Positions 34,380-46,237 of a stretch of 64,000 nucleotides of DNA are shown here, one piece after another. A program made the position numbers and the translations under genes. Each line of letters opens with the position of its first letter. Within the stretch, counting starts at the first letter, position 1. The DNA lies in the NCBI GenBank assembly GCA_963965975.1, contig OZ014411.1, forward strand, positions 2,403,001 to 2,467,000, in the 5' to 3' direction. The notes beneath the pieces are model-generated. The model was not told the DNA's origin and ran no database searches. It saw only the letters and a list, made by a program, of their open reading frames with translations. The DNA is from Xestospongia bergquistia (taxonomy: Eukaryota; Porifera; Demospongiae; Haplosclerida; Petrosiidae).

Positions 34380-37300
34380 ATGGTCTGGTTAGAAATCATG
34401 GAAGTCAAAGTCTGCCCCAACCGCAGTCCCCTTGAGGTAAGTGAAGTTGTGGAAAGCATCTATAACACTACTATGTGCATAAGTGAACTAGTGGTAGAGT
34501 GTCACCATAATTATGTATATAAATATACATGTTGCTATTGAGATTATGAGATGTAGCTTGTTTCATAATTGCATGCTCAAGTTTAGTGAGTGCTTTCATA
34601 GAATATTGAGTACATGAACAGCTGTAATGAACAGCTGCAGTTAATTAGTGAAAGGAGTTTGATCTATTGCGTAGTCTAAGTACACTTAGCTATGATACTA
34701 ACTTGTACATATTTAAATAGTATGTTACACTAACTCCAGTACAGTAAATGTATGTATATATGTTCTATAATCTACCCAGGGTGGTGGTTCAATGGCATTG
34801 GTCTTCTACCAACCACTTCCACATGGACGAAAAGCTGTCTACTTCATATCAAAAACTAATCCAAATTACTATATTTGTCAAGTAGCTATTGATGAAAACC
34901 CACACACTCTCTCATGTGGTATTCCAAGTAAGTTTGATAACAATGTCTAAAATAACACTGAAAATGAATTTTGAAGACATTGTTTATGGGCAGACAAAAT
35001 TAATTTGATGTTCATAGCAATGTTTTCCTAAATAGTATGGTAGCCAGGCTTTCATTCACTATGCTAATCTTAGTGAGCACTGAATTAATAATATCAATGA
35101 TTACAGGGTCAACCTCGTCATTTGATGTATTTTTTAAAAATCTGAACATGTTATATTTACACCCTCTTATTTTAGGATTTTCTTATCATATGATGTAACA
35201 GTTTTTATATCAATAAATAATTTAAACTAGCACAGCAATATTTTTAGATAAGTCCCTACAAAGGTCATAGTACACTATTAACAATTGTACTAAGAAAGTA
35301 GTTTTGTTTATTGGATAGTATTTTCTTTTGTATTTAAAAATATCTATACTAATATACTAAGGAAACTTATATTGTTCATTAACAATTATTTAATGAGTAT
35401 TTATATCAAATTTATAACAGAACTTTTCAGAATAAACAGACAAAATGTTATCTCCTTATAATCAGAACATTACTTTTGTCCCATAATAATTAATTAAAGA
35501 ATACTTTAAGGACAACTTTTCTATTAAAGATGTAATCAAAGTATCATAGATTTTACTTTACTTATTAAAGAAGTACAACCATCAAGTCAAGATTTGTACC
35601 TTGTACCTTGTGATGTCTTACCTCACATCATGATTAGCAAATATTGTAGATGAAGGTGTGGTCATGTGACAGACTGTTTGTTACCTTGTGACTGGAACTA
35701 AAACATTGCCTTCAATCATTAACACATTAGCTCTACTTACTGTTTGTCAGCACCATATACCATATTAGTTCTAATTAAAAGGAAATGTTTACATTGAAGT
35801 ATTTTTAATTTTATCCAGGTAGTTAAGGAATTATGTCAGTATGTACATGTGTATATACAAAGTTACATTGATTATTATATAATGTTAGTTATTGTCATTA
35901 TATGTCATATTGTGTAATAATCCCTTGCTATGAATATAGTTAAATTATTTTCCAATTTCTGAACAGAATGAAATGTAGGAAGAATCCAATAGTAACCTGA
36001 TTCCTTTAATATATTGGTAGGAATTTAAAACTCAAATACATTTTTATATTTTAATATGATGAAAATTACCTTATATTATCTGTTTATTACTAGTATTGTA
36101 TTATGTGGAGTTCTTTACTTGTGTTGATATGATTACCTTATTTGGTATAGTAATAAACAGGTCTAGATTAATTACATACATTGTACATGTCATAGGTATA
36201 TTAGTTACTGTCTTTCTTATTATTAGAATACCCAATAGCTGAAGAGGTGGAGCTAAGGGTCTACTGTGAAAATCAGCCGATAGCAATTTCTACATTCACT
36301 TTCTTCCAGAACATGCCACCCTCAGATATGTTGCTGCAAATACTCCACTCTCAATTGCAGTCTCAATTCCAATTAAGTGGTCAGAGTGGACTTGGTGGTA
36401 CAGGCAGTGGAGCTACTGGAGGACAGGTATACTACATAACTTTTATATTTGACTTCCAATGTATGTTCTTCTCTAGACTATGAGTACTGGACACTATGCT
36501 GGTTATATTCCATCCTCAATGTATCAGCTTTTGTTGGGTGCATGTCGTCTTGGTTGTGAACCCCTAGTCTATTGTCTCCTGTGTTCTCCTGTGATGGAAG
36601 GAATATCTTCAGAACAAATGAAAGAGGCACATGAGTGTGCTCAAACTAATGGACATGAGGAATTAGCTGACCATCTTATGGAATTGTTTATTCTACATGA
36701 TATGGCTCTACCACCTCAGTTGATTAGTCGTGGACCTGGTCAGTCTAAGGAGCCAGAAAAACATGTCCCTGCTTATTATGATGCATTAGATATGATGGAT
36801 CAAGGTGGTAATACACCTCAAGGTAATGTACATGTTTATTGTATACACATGGTATGTATTTTGTGTATGTATATGACCAGCACTTATTTTAGTAATATTA
36901 TTGACTTAATAGTGGTTATATTATAACTCTGATGAAGTATATGTAATTACTCTTTGGTACATATTAATGTATGACAATTTTTATCATTGTTAATTATATG
37001 TCCTTCTCTCTTTACAGAACGTGCTGAGACTGTTCTCAAACAACTTGTTGTTGCTGCACAATCTAATAAGACTAAGGACAAAAAAGAAAATGTTGAAGAA
37101 GAAAAGAAAGATGATGAGGAAGTGCTCCTTGAAGATGATGTAACCACACCTACTAATGAGATCTCTGCCACTCTTCAGGAACCTCCAATAGAAGATTTAA
37201 CTAAACAATTGGATCAAACAAAACTTACAGTTACACGAAAAATCTCAGGTCTGAAACGGCAAACCAAGTCAATATCAGGTAAACTAAATTTTCAATTTGA

Positions 37301-40165
37301 ATAAAATGACTCAGTTCAGATGGTGATGTAGATTTGCCTGAGGAACCATTCAAACCAAGTACACCCCCTCGTTCATCAAGGGGTAGTTTGTCTGAAAGTG
37401 GAGATGAAGTAGGAGAGCTACCCTATAATCAGAAGAAGCATCCATTTTATCAACACAGTGATGCTGACTCAGCTATTGGGATGGTAAGCGCTAGATAGAC
37501 ACTATACATTAGAATGTAGTAAGTTTTAATCTGTGTCATACACTCCACTATAAAATTTTTCTTAAAGTAATATACATAATTTTTCTAGTCTTTTGAAGAA
37601 GACTGCTCTTCCATGATCTTCTCAGAGGTTCAACGTCGTAGGAGTTCCTCTCTTCTACCAATAGACTATGTTGGTCAAAGTCGTGATGCTATTAGTATTA
37701 AACTACCTCAAGATGCTGCAATAGAAGGTATTAAGCCACACTATATAATGTGATTATTTAGTACACATTTGTACATGGAGCAATGTCTTAGTTAGTTGAC
37801 ATCAACTGATATTGTCTTGTTATTATAGTTGCTAGCAGTCTTGAGTGGGAATCCAATATTGTGGTCATTGAAGATTATCCACCAAATCAAGAATTCAAAA
37901 TTTTTCACAAAGGAGATCGTATCATTCAGGTAAATAGTTTTAACTACCACACCTACTAATTATTATAATATCTCTAGTAGTTTTGTCTATTGGATAATTT
38001 ATATTTACTTTTGTAGGTTGGGGATCGTCTTGTTCGTAACATGTCAGTACATGAGTTTTCTGATTTGTTTCATAGTGAAGCAGCCAATGGAATGACTCTT
38101 AAGATCATTCCAAATATGGAGAAACCAACTCAGCCATCTATTGAAGTATGAGAGAGGGAGTGAGAAAGAGAAAGAGAGAGAGAGAGAGAGAAATTAATTT
38201 CCTTAGGAAAAGAGTATTATTTATATTTCTATTATAGCCTACATCTATTGCTATGCTTCGTCGTACTCCTAGTGAACAAAATGTTTATGATAACATCAAA
38301 ACTAAGATTAACCAGCTTCTAAGTATGAGACCACCTAAGTAAGTTCACAACTTAAATCTACTCATTCATATTGTACAATATAGTGGTTCTAGTAATATTA
38401 CATTAATGGTTTCTTCTGTAGTTCTGAGAGGACTGTTACCATTCCACGTTCACCAAATGGTTTTGGTTTCAAAATGATTGGTGGTAAAACAGTGGGTGTG
38501 TTTATCTCTGATATACGTGCTGATGTCACACAAGTAAGTATAAAACACTTTGATCAACTATACATTTATCTTAAATATTATATAATCATTGATACTAGAC
38601 CATTTTTTATAATTATATTTATTGTTCTATTACAGGTATATAGTGGTGATCAAATCCTTAACATCAATGGACATAACACACAAGGACTGACATTGTATGA
38701 TGCTAGTCAACTTTTACAGAGTGTGTCTGGTGATCTTCAGTTGACTGTAGTGGAGAACCGAGCTAGTAAGTTACAAGTTGTAATAACTAGATGAACACAG
38801 CCACTGAGTTAGTACAGCCTTCCTTAGATACAAGTACATGTAAATACATGTCTTTTGATGTATCCCTTTTAAAGAGAAATCTTCCTTTAAAACTAAAGTT
38901 TATATTGTGTTAAAAATCATTGATTGATTTATTATTTGTAGAGTTTTTAAGTGTACGTGAGCAAGTTGAATTGGACTCCTTGTACCTCCGTAGTTGTATT
39001 GACCACACCCCCACTAGTAATCGTGAAATGACACTGAAGAAAGGCTCTTTGCTTAGGGTAGTCAATACATTTGTCCATGCTCCAAATTATTGGTTAGCTT
39101 GGGCTGTTGATGAAAGAACTGGTGTGGAGACACAACTAAAGAGAATACCAAGTCCTGTATAGTAAGTACATTGTAGTTGGTAGTAAATTTATAATAATTA
39201 TAGGAATATACCAAATAATGATCATTTTGTATTCTATCATTAGTTCTATACATGTACTAATACTTCAGTATATAATTAATGTTTATATCATGTTAAGGAT
39301 GTCCTAATGATGCAATCCACTTATTGTGATTATAATCTCTTAATTTATTTTTAGCGCTCAAAGACAATTTGGTCATGAGGTATATGAACGTGTTCAACGA
39401 TCTGATGTGATGTATCGACGTCCAGTATGTATTGTTGGACCACAAAGTGATACTATTGCTGAGAATTTGTCAAAACAAGATGGTTTCTCACTTTGCAAAA
39501 ATATTGAACAAGTCCTGGGTGTCTGTGCTAAGGTATGTAATGAGAAGATAGACTGTACATAATGAAATACTGTATGTCTAATATCTTACTGTTTATAATT
39601 TGAATAGTCAGCCATTTTTCTGTCTTAACTATACCAAACAATGTACATACATTACAATGATTGTTATTATATTTTCTCCTAATTACAGGGTTCATATCAT
39701 GCAGTATATAGTGTCTCTGATAAAGCTACTCTTCATCTCCTTACAGCACTACAACCAATAGTTCTACAGACACCAACTGATACAGCATCTTTAATGGAAC
39801 AAGTCAAGTTCACTAAGATAACTGTAGATGGTAAGTAGACCACACATGTCCATGTTGACTACATTTGTGTAATATCATAACATATTAAACATTGTAAATT
39901 ATATTAAATATAAAGATATAGTTATTATAATAAAGTGACATGACTTGTCAATATTTTAGTTCCATACATGTACCACTTTATATATTATAATTTATACAGT
40001 TATAATGACATATAAACTGTATACATCTAATACTAACATTACTGTATTATTATTGTAGGATACTTGTCTGGTAATAAGAAGAGTGATTTAGTGAGTCAAG
40101 CTATTGATCAAGTCCATCAGCTTCGATCCCTTCCAGTATGGAGACCAATGGGTATTATTCATTAA
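34380..40165 (+). CDS. DBB-like N-terminus fused to a MAGUK (PDZ-PDZ-SH3-GUK)
   Basis: Sixteen exons: 34380-34436, 34780-34927, 36227-36426, 36477-36822, 37018-37278, 37320-37483, 37589-37727, 37829-37929, 38017-38145, 38238-38338, 38422-38533, 38636-38765, 38942-39161, 39355-39532, 39689-39830, 40059-40165. Every phase matches, giving 844 residues plus TAA. Residues about 8-118 form a beta-rich Ig/TIG-like unit (VELRVYCENQPIAISTFTF). About 145-205 is ankyrin-like (YQLLLGACRLGCEPL, AHECAQTNGHEELADHL). Together they resemble the DBB module of Dof/BCAP/BANK. An acidic Lys/Glu linker follows at about 260-292. PDZ1 (about 425-510) lacks a clear GLGF loop; PDZ2 (about 550-625) has GFGF. SH3 is at about 650-705. 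The GUK at about 720-844 reads VGPQSDT where active kinases have a Gly-Lys P-loop, so it is a scaffold fold, as in ZO, CARMA and DLG5. VYDNI (Tyr532) is a possible SH2 ligand. A membrane-proximal signalling scaffold is inferred. Confidence 0.85.
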
Positions 40166-40490
40166 CAGTTACATACTACACTACTAATATTTCTTTTAAT
40201 AAATAATACACACTCAATACTGTTATAATGACACATTTGTTTATACATAGAAACCATCTTGTTATTGTAACTAATGACCATTTTTTTTATTTTTCATGAC
40301 ACTAATAATTTTTTCTATTCTGTTTCTACTCATTTTATTATAGTTATTATTTTTATTATTAATGTGACTTCTCATTTTGTACTATTGTTCTATTGTGTTG
40401 TCAAGTTTAATAATACATCAATAACAACTAATTATAATAATTATTATATAATTAAAGTTGTAGTCTGATATTATACCTTTGAACCACATA
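40166..40490. other. 3' flank of the MAGUK gene, convergent with the minus-strand relic
   Basis: AATAAA-like sequence at 40199-40204 (TAATAAATAATA) follows the stop at 40163-40165. Homology to the downstream partial duplicate continues to about 40408, so this 3' UTR was part of the duplicated block. No other gene is seen. Confidence 0.5.
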
Positions 40491-41001
40491 TACAAGATGA
40501 AACATAAATATATATGAACACCATCAGTGATATTGTACTTTTGACTTGGATCTTTTAAATAGAACAATGTGTTCATATTAATGTAAAGGTAATAACTTAA
40601 ATTAAGGTACCTTGAATATAGGAATGTAATTGTCTTGTTCATCTGTTTCTGGTGTGTAAAATGTTTGATAAAAAACAAGATTATAATTGAAAAAATCGTC
40701 ACTGTTTTTAGAAGATACTGACTCCACAGACAAACACTGACTAGAGCTACAAATATACATAATTAGCAACAGTGTCTGTGGAAAACTACAGCTATGGAAT
40801 ACCAGAGTATCAAGCTAGTGAGAAGATAACAAGTGGCTTAAAACAATTATAGGTTTGCCTGGCATGTATGTACAATGTTCCAGACAGAATAAACAATATA
40901 TAGAGTTGTTGTTTGTACCTGGCAGAACATGTTTTATTACAGCTTCCATATACTCTGGGAACTCCTCTAGTGACTCTCTGTCTATATTAGCCACTAAACA
41001 G
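40490..41001 (-). pseudogene. Candidate 3' exons of the C48 peptidase gene
   Basis: Exon 41001-40919 (minus) has good splice sites and encodes LVANIDRESLEEFPEYMEA and a few more residues, ending phase 1. A second candidate near 40733-40607 encodes a Ser/Asp/Tyr-rich segment (SVSSKNSDDFFNYNLVFYQ), and a third after an AG near 40556 starts IQVKSTI. I do not recognise these. They lie just downstream of the C48 Cys exon on the same strand, so they are probably its C-terminal part. The assignment is weak. Confidence 0.4.
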
Positions 41002-41234
41002 CTATGTTGATAAACAAGATATGATTTGTTAATATCATTTTGTTTTTTCAAAAGGTCAAATACCTAGTATTTAGTATCCAATACTTGACCGGTATAATAC
41101 TGTGGAGGAAGTGTGAGTTATAAAATTGCAAATAAAAGTATCTTAGTTACTTTTTCTTGATTGTACACCACTCCAAGGATAGACCCAAGATGCTAACATG
41201 GTTAGTTTATGATTGTCTGTTCACAAAATATTTT

Positions 41235-42458
41235 GCTGCCAATAATGTATGTACAATGTTATACAGGTTTCCACATTATATATTACCATGCACAAGAAGA
41301 CTTCACAGTCTGTTCCATTATATTACATGGGGCTATGACTTTTCTAATTGAAGAAAAACCTTTCATTAGTGTTCAACTTTATGTTCATACTTTGGAATCA
41401 CAATGACTCCATTCATAAATTGGTACCTTATGATTCTTTTATCCATACTAGTAATACCTAAAACATCACTGATGTCATACATGGACTAACCAAATGTTAT
41501 TTACAATATGAGGACGAGATTGATGTAAACTGTCAATTTCATATATGGTATTTGTATTTATGTCAACAACCTGTGTATGTTTTAGTGATGAGTTATTATA
41601 ATACATTGCTTTGATTTACTATTAATATCCAATGCTGAGGTAAATGAACTGGAAATAGAACAAAGTCATATAGTGATAAGTCTTAATTCTTTTGGAAAGA
41701 AATCCTATGTAGTATGAAGTAGAGAGCATTACCTTAGACATGTTGGTGACTGCATCATGTCCTCGTGCTCTTAAAATTGGTATGAAGGTTGGATCAATTA
41801 CCCATACCTTTATGTCATGCATTGTTTTAGACTAAGTAATAATCAATGCAGTCAGAATAAAACATTACCCTCTGGACAAATTTTGAAATTGCTTTCAGAT
41901 AATCCATTATGACCTATGTGCAGGCATAATTATATTCAGTATAACATTATACAGACCGCTTACATCTGACGACAGCCAATTTTCTGGGACTAAAGTCCTA
42001 TACTTTTCATGTTTCTGAACATCATTCCAATCCTATGTTTCAAGTAAAATTAATAAAAGGGAATTATGCAAGTTAATTACTTTATCATCAACTTGACAGT
42101 CAGTTATAGACATATGCTATTGAATATAACATATATTATTAAAATTATTAAGATAATTATTAGTTTTTACAGTTTCCCAATCCAAGTACATGGGTTTTGT
42201 ACAAGTCTTCAGTATAGCCTATATAAACAATTTAGTTCATAATTCAAAATTACCTACTGTTTTCATACCCTCTCATTTGACTTGTACAATGCCAAAACAA
42301 TATTTTCCTAATTGTAGTACATAGAGGTACATTAAGTAACTACATGTCCATATCCCTTACTGAAATGTATTGACAGTTTTTGTCAAAGTCATAGTTACAG
42401 TTCACATGATTGTCATTATACTCTATCCAGTTTGTATGAATTTTAACCAAAGCAGTGT
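41235..42458 (-). pseudogene. C48 (Ulp1/SENP-like) cysteine peptidase, probable pseudogene
   Basis: Minus-strand exons in order: 42458-42361, 42307-42269, 42218-42171, 42032-41964, 41913-41869, 41831-41733, about 41681-41620, 41570-41505, 41332-41287 and about 41235-41205. The first six join in phase. They encode ENWLSSD/VIMDYLKAI (the WL-x-D-x-x-I-x-x-Y signature of Ulp1 proteases) and VWVIDPTF. Next come FPVHLPQHWILI with the catalytic His, VVDINTNTIYEIDSL with the catalytic Asp, and YNGTDCEVFLCM with the catalytic Cys, then AKYFVNRQS. The family removes SUMO or related modifiers; similar domains also occur in some DNA transposons. Lesions: TAA replaces the Gln codon six residues before the Cys (the oxyanion-hole Gln of SENPs). 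The phase also fails on both sides of the His exon and around the Cys exon. A further possible exon lies at 41001-40919. Confidence 0.78.
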
Positions 42459-42483
42459 CTAAGTATGTCAATATAAACATTGA

Positions 42484-43525
42484 TAAGTACATTATTATTA
42501 TTGCTGTATACAGTGTCCTGTATGAGTCTCTTTACCATGATGTATCTGTACATTATTATTATTGCTGTATACAGTGTCCTGTATGAGTCTCTTTACCATG
42601 ATGTATCTGTACATTATTATTATTACTGTATACAGTGTCCTGTATGAGTCTCTTTACCATGATGTATCTGTACATTATTATTATTGATGTATACAGTGTC
42701 CTGTATGAGTCTCTTTACCATGATGTATCTGTACATTATTATTATTGATGTATACAGTGTCCTGTATGAGTCTCTTTACCATGATGTATCTGTACATTAT
42801 TATTATTGATGTATACAGTGTCCTGTATGAGTCTCTTTACCATGATGTATCTGTACATTATTATTATTGATGTATACAGTGTCCTGTATGAGTCTCTTTA
42901 CCATGATGTATCTGTACATTATTATTATTGATGTATACAGTGTCCTGTATGAGTCTCTTTACCATGACGTATCTGTACATTATTATTATTGATGTATACA
43001 GTGTCCTGTATGAGTCTCTTTACCATGACGTATCTGTACATTATTATTATTGATGTATACAGTGTCCTGTATGAGTCTCTTTACCATGACGTATCTGTAC
43101 ATTATTATTATTGATGTATACAGTGTCCTGTATGAGTCTCTTTACCATGACGTATCTGTACATTATTATTATTGATGTATACAGTGTCCTGTATGAGTCT
43201 CTTTACCATGACGTATCTGTACATTATTATTATTGATGTATACAGTGTCCTGTATGAGTCTCTTTACCATGACGTATCTGTACATTATTATTATTGATGT
43301 ATACAGTGTCCTGTATGAGTCTCTTTACCATGACGTATCTGTACATTATTATTATTGATGTATACAGTGTCCTGTATGAGTCTCTTTACCATGACGTATC
43401 TGTACATTATTATTATTGATGTATACAGTGTCCTGTATGAGTCTCTTTACCATGATGTATCTGTACATTATTATTATTGTTGTATACAGTGTCCTGTATG
43501 AGTCTCTTTACCATGATGTATCTAG
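42484..43525. repeat. 61-bp satellite, about 17 near-identical copies
   Basis: The unit contains TGTACATTATTATTATTG, GTATACAGTGTCCTGTATGA and GTCTCTTTACCATGA[T/C]GTATC. Copies differ at only two or three sites: GCTG/GATG, ATGATG/ATGACG, and TACTG in one copy. The ACG variant occupies a continuous block in the middle and ATG variants the edges, which points to recent amplification. The array lies immediately upstream (in minus orientation) of the C48 relic. Confidence 0.96.
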
Positions 43526-43826
43526 TAAAGATGGAACAATTTTTAACATCGATTTTCATATTTTAATGCTCACAATCATCCCAATAAGATGATATGATCT
43601 TGAATTGTACTTTTGACTTGGATATACTTCAATAGTAACTCTCTCCTAAACATAACTTAGTTAGGGATCAAATGGAGTGAGTAATCTAACTCAGGTATTG
43701 TTACAGGTGTTAGCAACTTTGATTTTGTCAGGTCATTATGACTTGTGTATTGAAATAATTTGATAGTCTGGAAGAGCAGTAACTGTGGTATCAATGCATT
43801 TCATATACTGATTGCATTTGTCATAC

Positions 43827-43959
43827 CTTCAATGACAATGTCATATATAAAAATATATGCTATTGTGTACTTTGGAAGTGATGTATCCATTTCACGATTT
43901 AAGATGGCATTGCACCATAGGTCTTTTAGATTACAACCCTTTTGTTTGACTGTTGTCAT
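43827..43959 (-). CDS. Candidate 5' exon of a minus-strand gene
   Basis: From an ATG at 43959 the frame encodes MTTVKQKGCNLKDLWCNAIL and continues to IYDIVIE before a good donor (GAAG|GTATGA) at 43827. It could be the first exon of the C48-peptidase gene to the left, with the 61-bp satellite in its intron. The next exon in the right phase was not found. A nearby segment (about 43640-43600, minus) reads IQVKSTI like the putative terminal exon at 40556, so duplicated pieces are mixed here. No domain is recognised. Confidence 0.35.
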
Positions 43960-44056
43960 AATAACAGAGTGATATTCTGTATTTTTTAGATAGAAGATAC
44001 AGAGTAATAGAGAGTGATAGAGTAGATGTACATCCATTTTTTATTTGTTCTAATTT

Positions 44057-45705
44057 GTTCACCAAATGGTTTTGGTTTCAAAATGATTGGTGGTAAAACA
44101 GTGGGTGTGTTTATCTCTGATATACGTGCTGATGTCACACAAGTAAGTATAAAACACTTTGATCAACTATACATTTATCTTAGATATTATATAATCATTA
44201 ATACTAGACCATTTTTTATAATTATATTTATTGTTCTATTACAGGTATATAGTGGTGATCAAATCCTTAACATCAATGGACATAATACACAAGGACTGAC
44301 ATTATATGATGCTAGTCAACTTTTACAGAGTGTGTCTGGTGATCTTCAGTTGACTGTAGTGGAGAAGCGAGCTAGTATGTTATAACTTATATTAACTAGA
44401 TGAACACAGCCACTGAGTTAGTACAGCATTTTAGAGGGACATCCTCCTTTAAAACTATACCAAATAATGATCATTTTGTATTCTATCATTAGTTCTATAC
44501 ATGTACTAATACTTCAGTATATAATCAATGTTTATATCATATTAAGGATGTCCTAATGATACAATCCACTTATTGTTATTATAATCTCTTAATTTATTTT
44601 TAGTGCTCAAAGACAATTTGGTCATGAGGTATATGAACGTGTTCAACGATCTGATGTGATGTATCGACGTCCAGTATGTATTGTTGGACCACAAAGTGAT
44701 ATACTATTGCTGATAATTTGTCAAAACAGGATGGTTTCTCACTTTGTAAAAATATTGAACAAGTCCTGGGTGTCTGTGCTAAGGTATGTAATGAGAAGAT
44801 AGACTGTACATAATGAAATACTGTATGTCCAATATCTTACTGTTTATAATTTGAATACTCAGCCATTTTTCTTTCTTAACTATACCAAACAATGTACATA
44901 CATTACAATGATTGTTATTATATTTTCTCTTAATTACAGGGTTCATATCATGGAGTATACAGTGTCTCTGATAAAGCTACTCTTCATCTCCTTACAGCAC
45001 TACAACCAATAGTTCTACAGACACCAACTGATACAGCATCTTTAATGGAACAAGTCAAGTTCACTAAGATAACTGTAGATGGTAAGTAGACCACACATGT
45101 CCATGTTGACTACATTTGTGTAATATCATAACATATTAAACATTGTAAATTATATTAAATATAAAGATATAGTTATTTAGTAATCAAATAATAAATACAT
45201 TTATAATATCATTTTACTATTATCATTAATTGTAATAAAGTGATTTGACTTGTCAGTATTTTAGTTCCATAGATGTACCACTTTATATATTATAATTTAT
45301 ACAGTTATAATGACATATAAACTATATATATCTAATACTAACATTACTGTATTATTATTGTAGGTTACTTGTCCGGTAATAAGAAGAGTGATTTAGTGAG
45401 TCAAGCTATTGATCAAGTCCATCAGCTTCGATCCCTTCCAGTATAGAGACCAATGGGTATTATTCATTAACAGTTACATACTACACTACTAATATTTCTT
45501 TTAATAAATAATACACTCAATACTGTTATAATGACACATTACATAGAAACCATCTTGTTATTGTAACTAATGACCATTTTTTTTTATTTTTCATGACACT
45601 AATAATTTTTCTATTCTGTTTCAACTCTTTTTATTATAGTTATTATTTTCATTATTAATGTTACTACTCATTTTGTACTATTGTTCTATTGTGTTGTCAA
45701 GTTTA
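44057..45705 (+). pseudogene. Partial duplicate of the MAGUK 3' half (broken)
   Basis: Nearly identical to 38449-40408, exons and introns alike. Exon equivalents: PDZ2 (44059-44142, 44245-44374), GUK (44604-44783, 44940-45081, 45364-45470). The SH3 exon (original 38942-39161) is deleted: the sequence joins CCTTTAAAACTA directly to TACCAAATAATG near 44456. The GUK part carries an extra AT near 44700 that shifts the frame, and a TGG to TAG change at 45444-45446 in the last exon. It starts inside an exon with no promoter. High intron identity shows that it arose by DNA-level duplication, not retroposition, and recently. Confidence 0.92.
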
Positions 45706-46237
45706 AACTTTTAAATTTATATAATAACAATGAATTAATGATAAGAATAGCTAGAAAGTAACTGAAGAATGTTCACAGGATCAGATTATATTGAATTTTA
45801 TCTTGTACTATATATTAATATAATTATTGTATTAATTTATTATAATAACTAGTATAGATTTCCTGTAACTTTTACGGAAGTTCTAGAAATTTAATTAATC
45901 GAAAGGGGAAGTCCAGTGACAGCTTGCATTACTGATCTAAGGTGTGTCTTCTCTGAGAAGGTGATTCTAGTTAGCAGCTGTTTGCTTTGTTGTTTGTCAT
46001 ATTGTAATATTGTCAGTGTAATTATAAAAGGTGGCTTGAGTTAGTCTGTTAGAGCAACTCTCCCATCTCTGGTATCTAGTGTGTTTTCCAACATCAATTA
46101 TCGTTTGATTCTCTTAAGGAATATTTCGTGGAATTTGAGAGAGACTATTCACTTTAAAGTCTAAATTAATAACGTAGTACTTTAGTGATTATATTCGTTT
46201 TAGAATTGTGTACACTTTGTTACTGTGACTAGTGATT
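45706..46237. other. 5' flank of the ROCO gene
   Basis: No coding sequence is seen. The proximal 350 bp (about 45880-46237) is less AT-rich than its surroundings, as expected of a promoter and 5' UTR. No TATA box is recognised. Confidence 0.45.

Noticed and set aside
34380..40165. CARMA (CARD-MAGUK) identity for the MAGUK
   Set aside because: No CARD or long coiled coil is seen; the N-terminus reads as a TIG-like domain plus ankyrin, and there are two PDZ-like units.
40772..41020. Plus-strand reading frame opposite the 40919-41001 exon
   Set aside because: It is open by chance. The minus strand has both splice sites and lies in line with the C48 exons.
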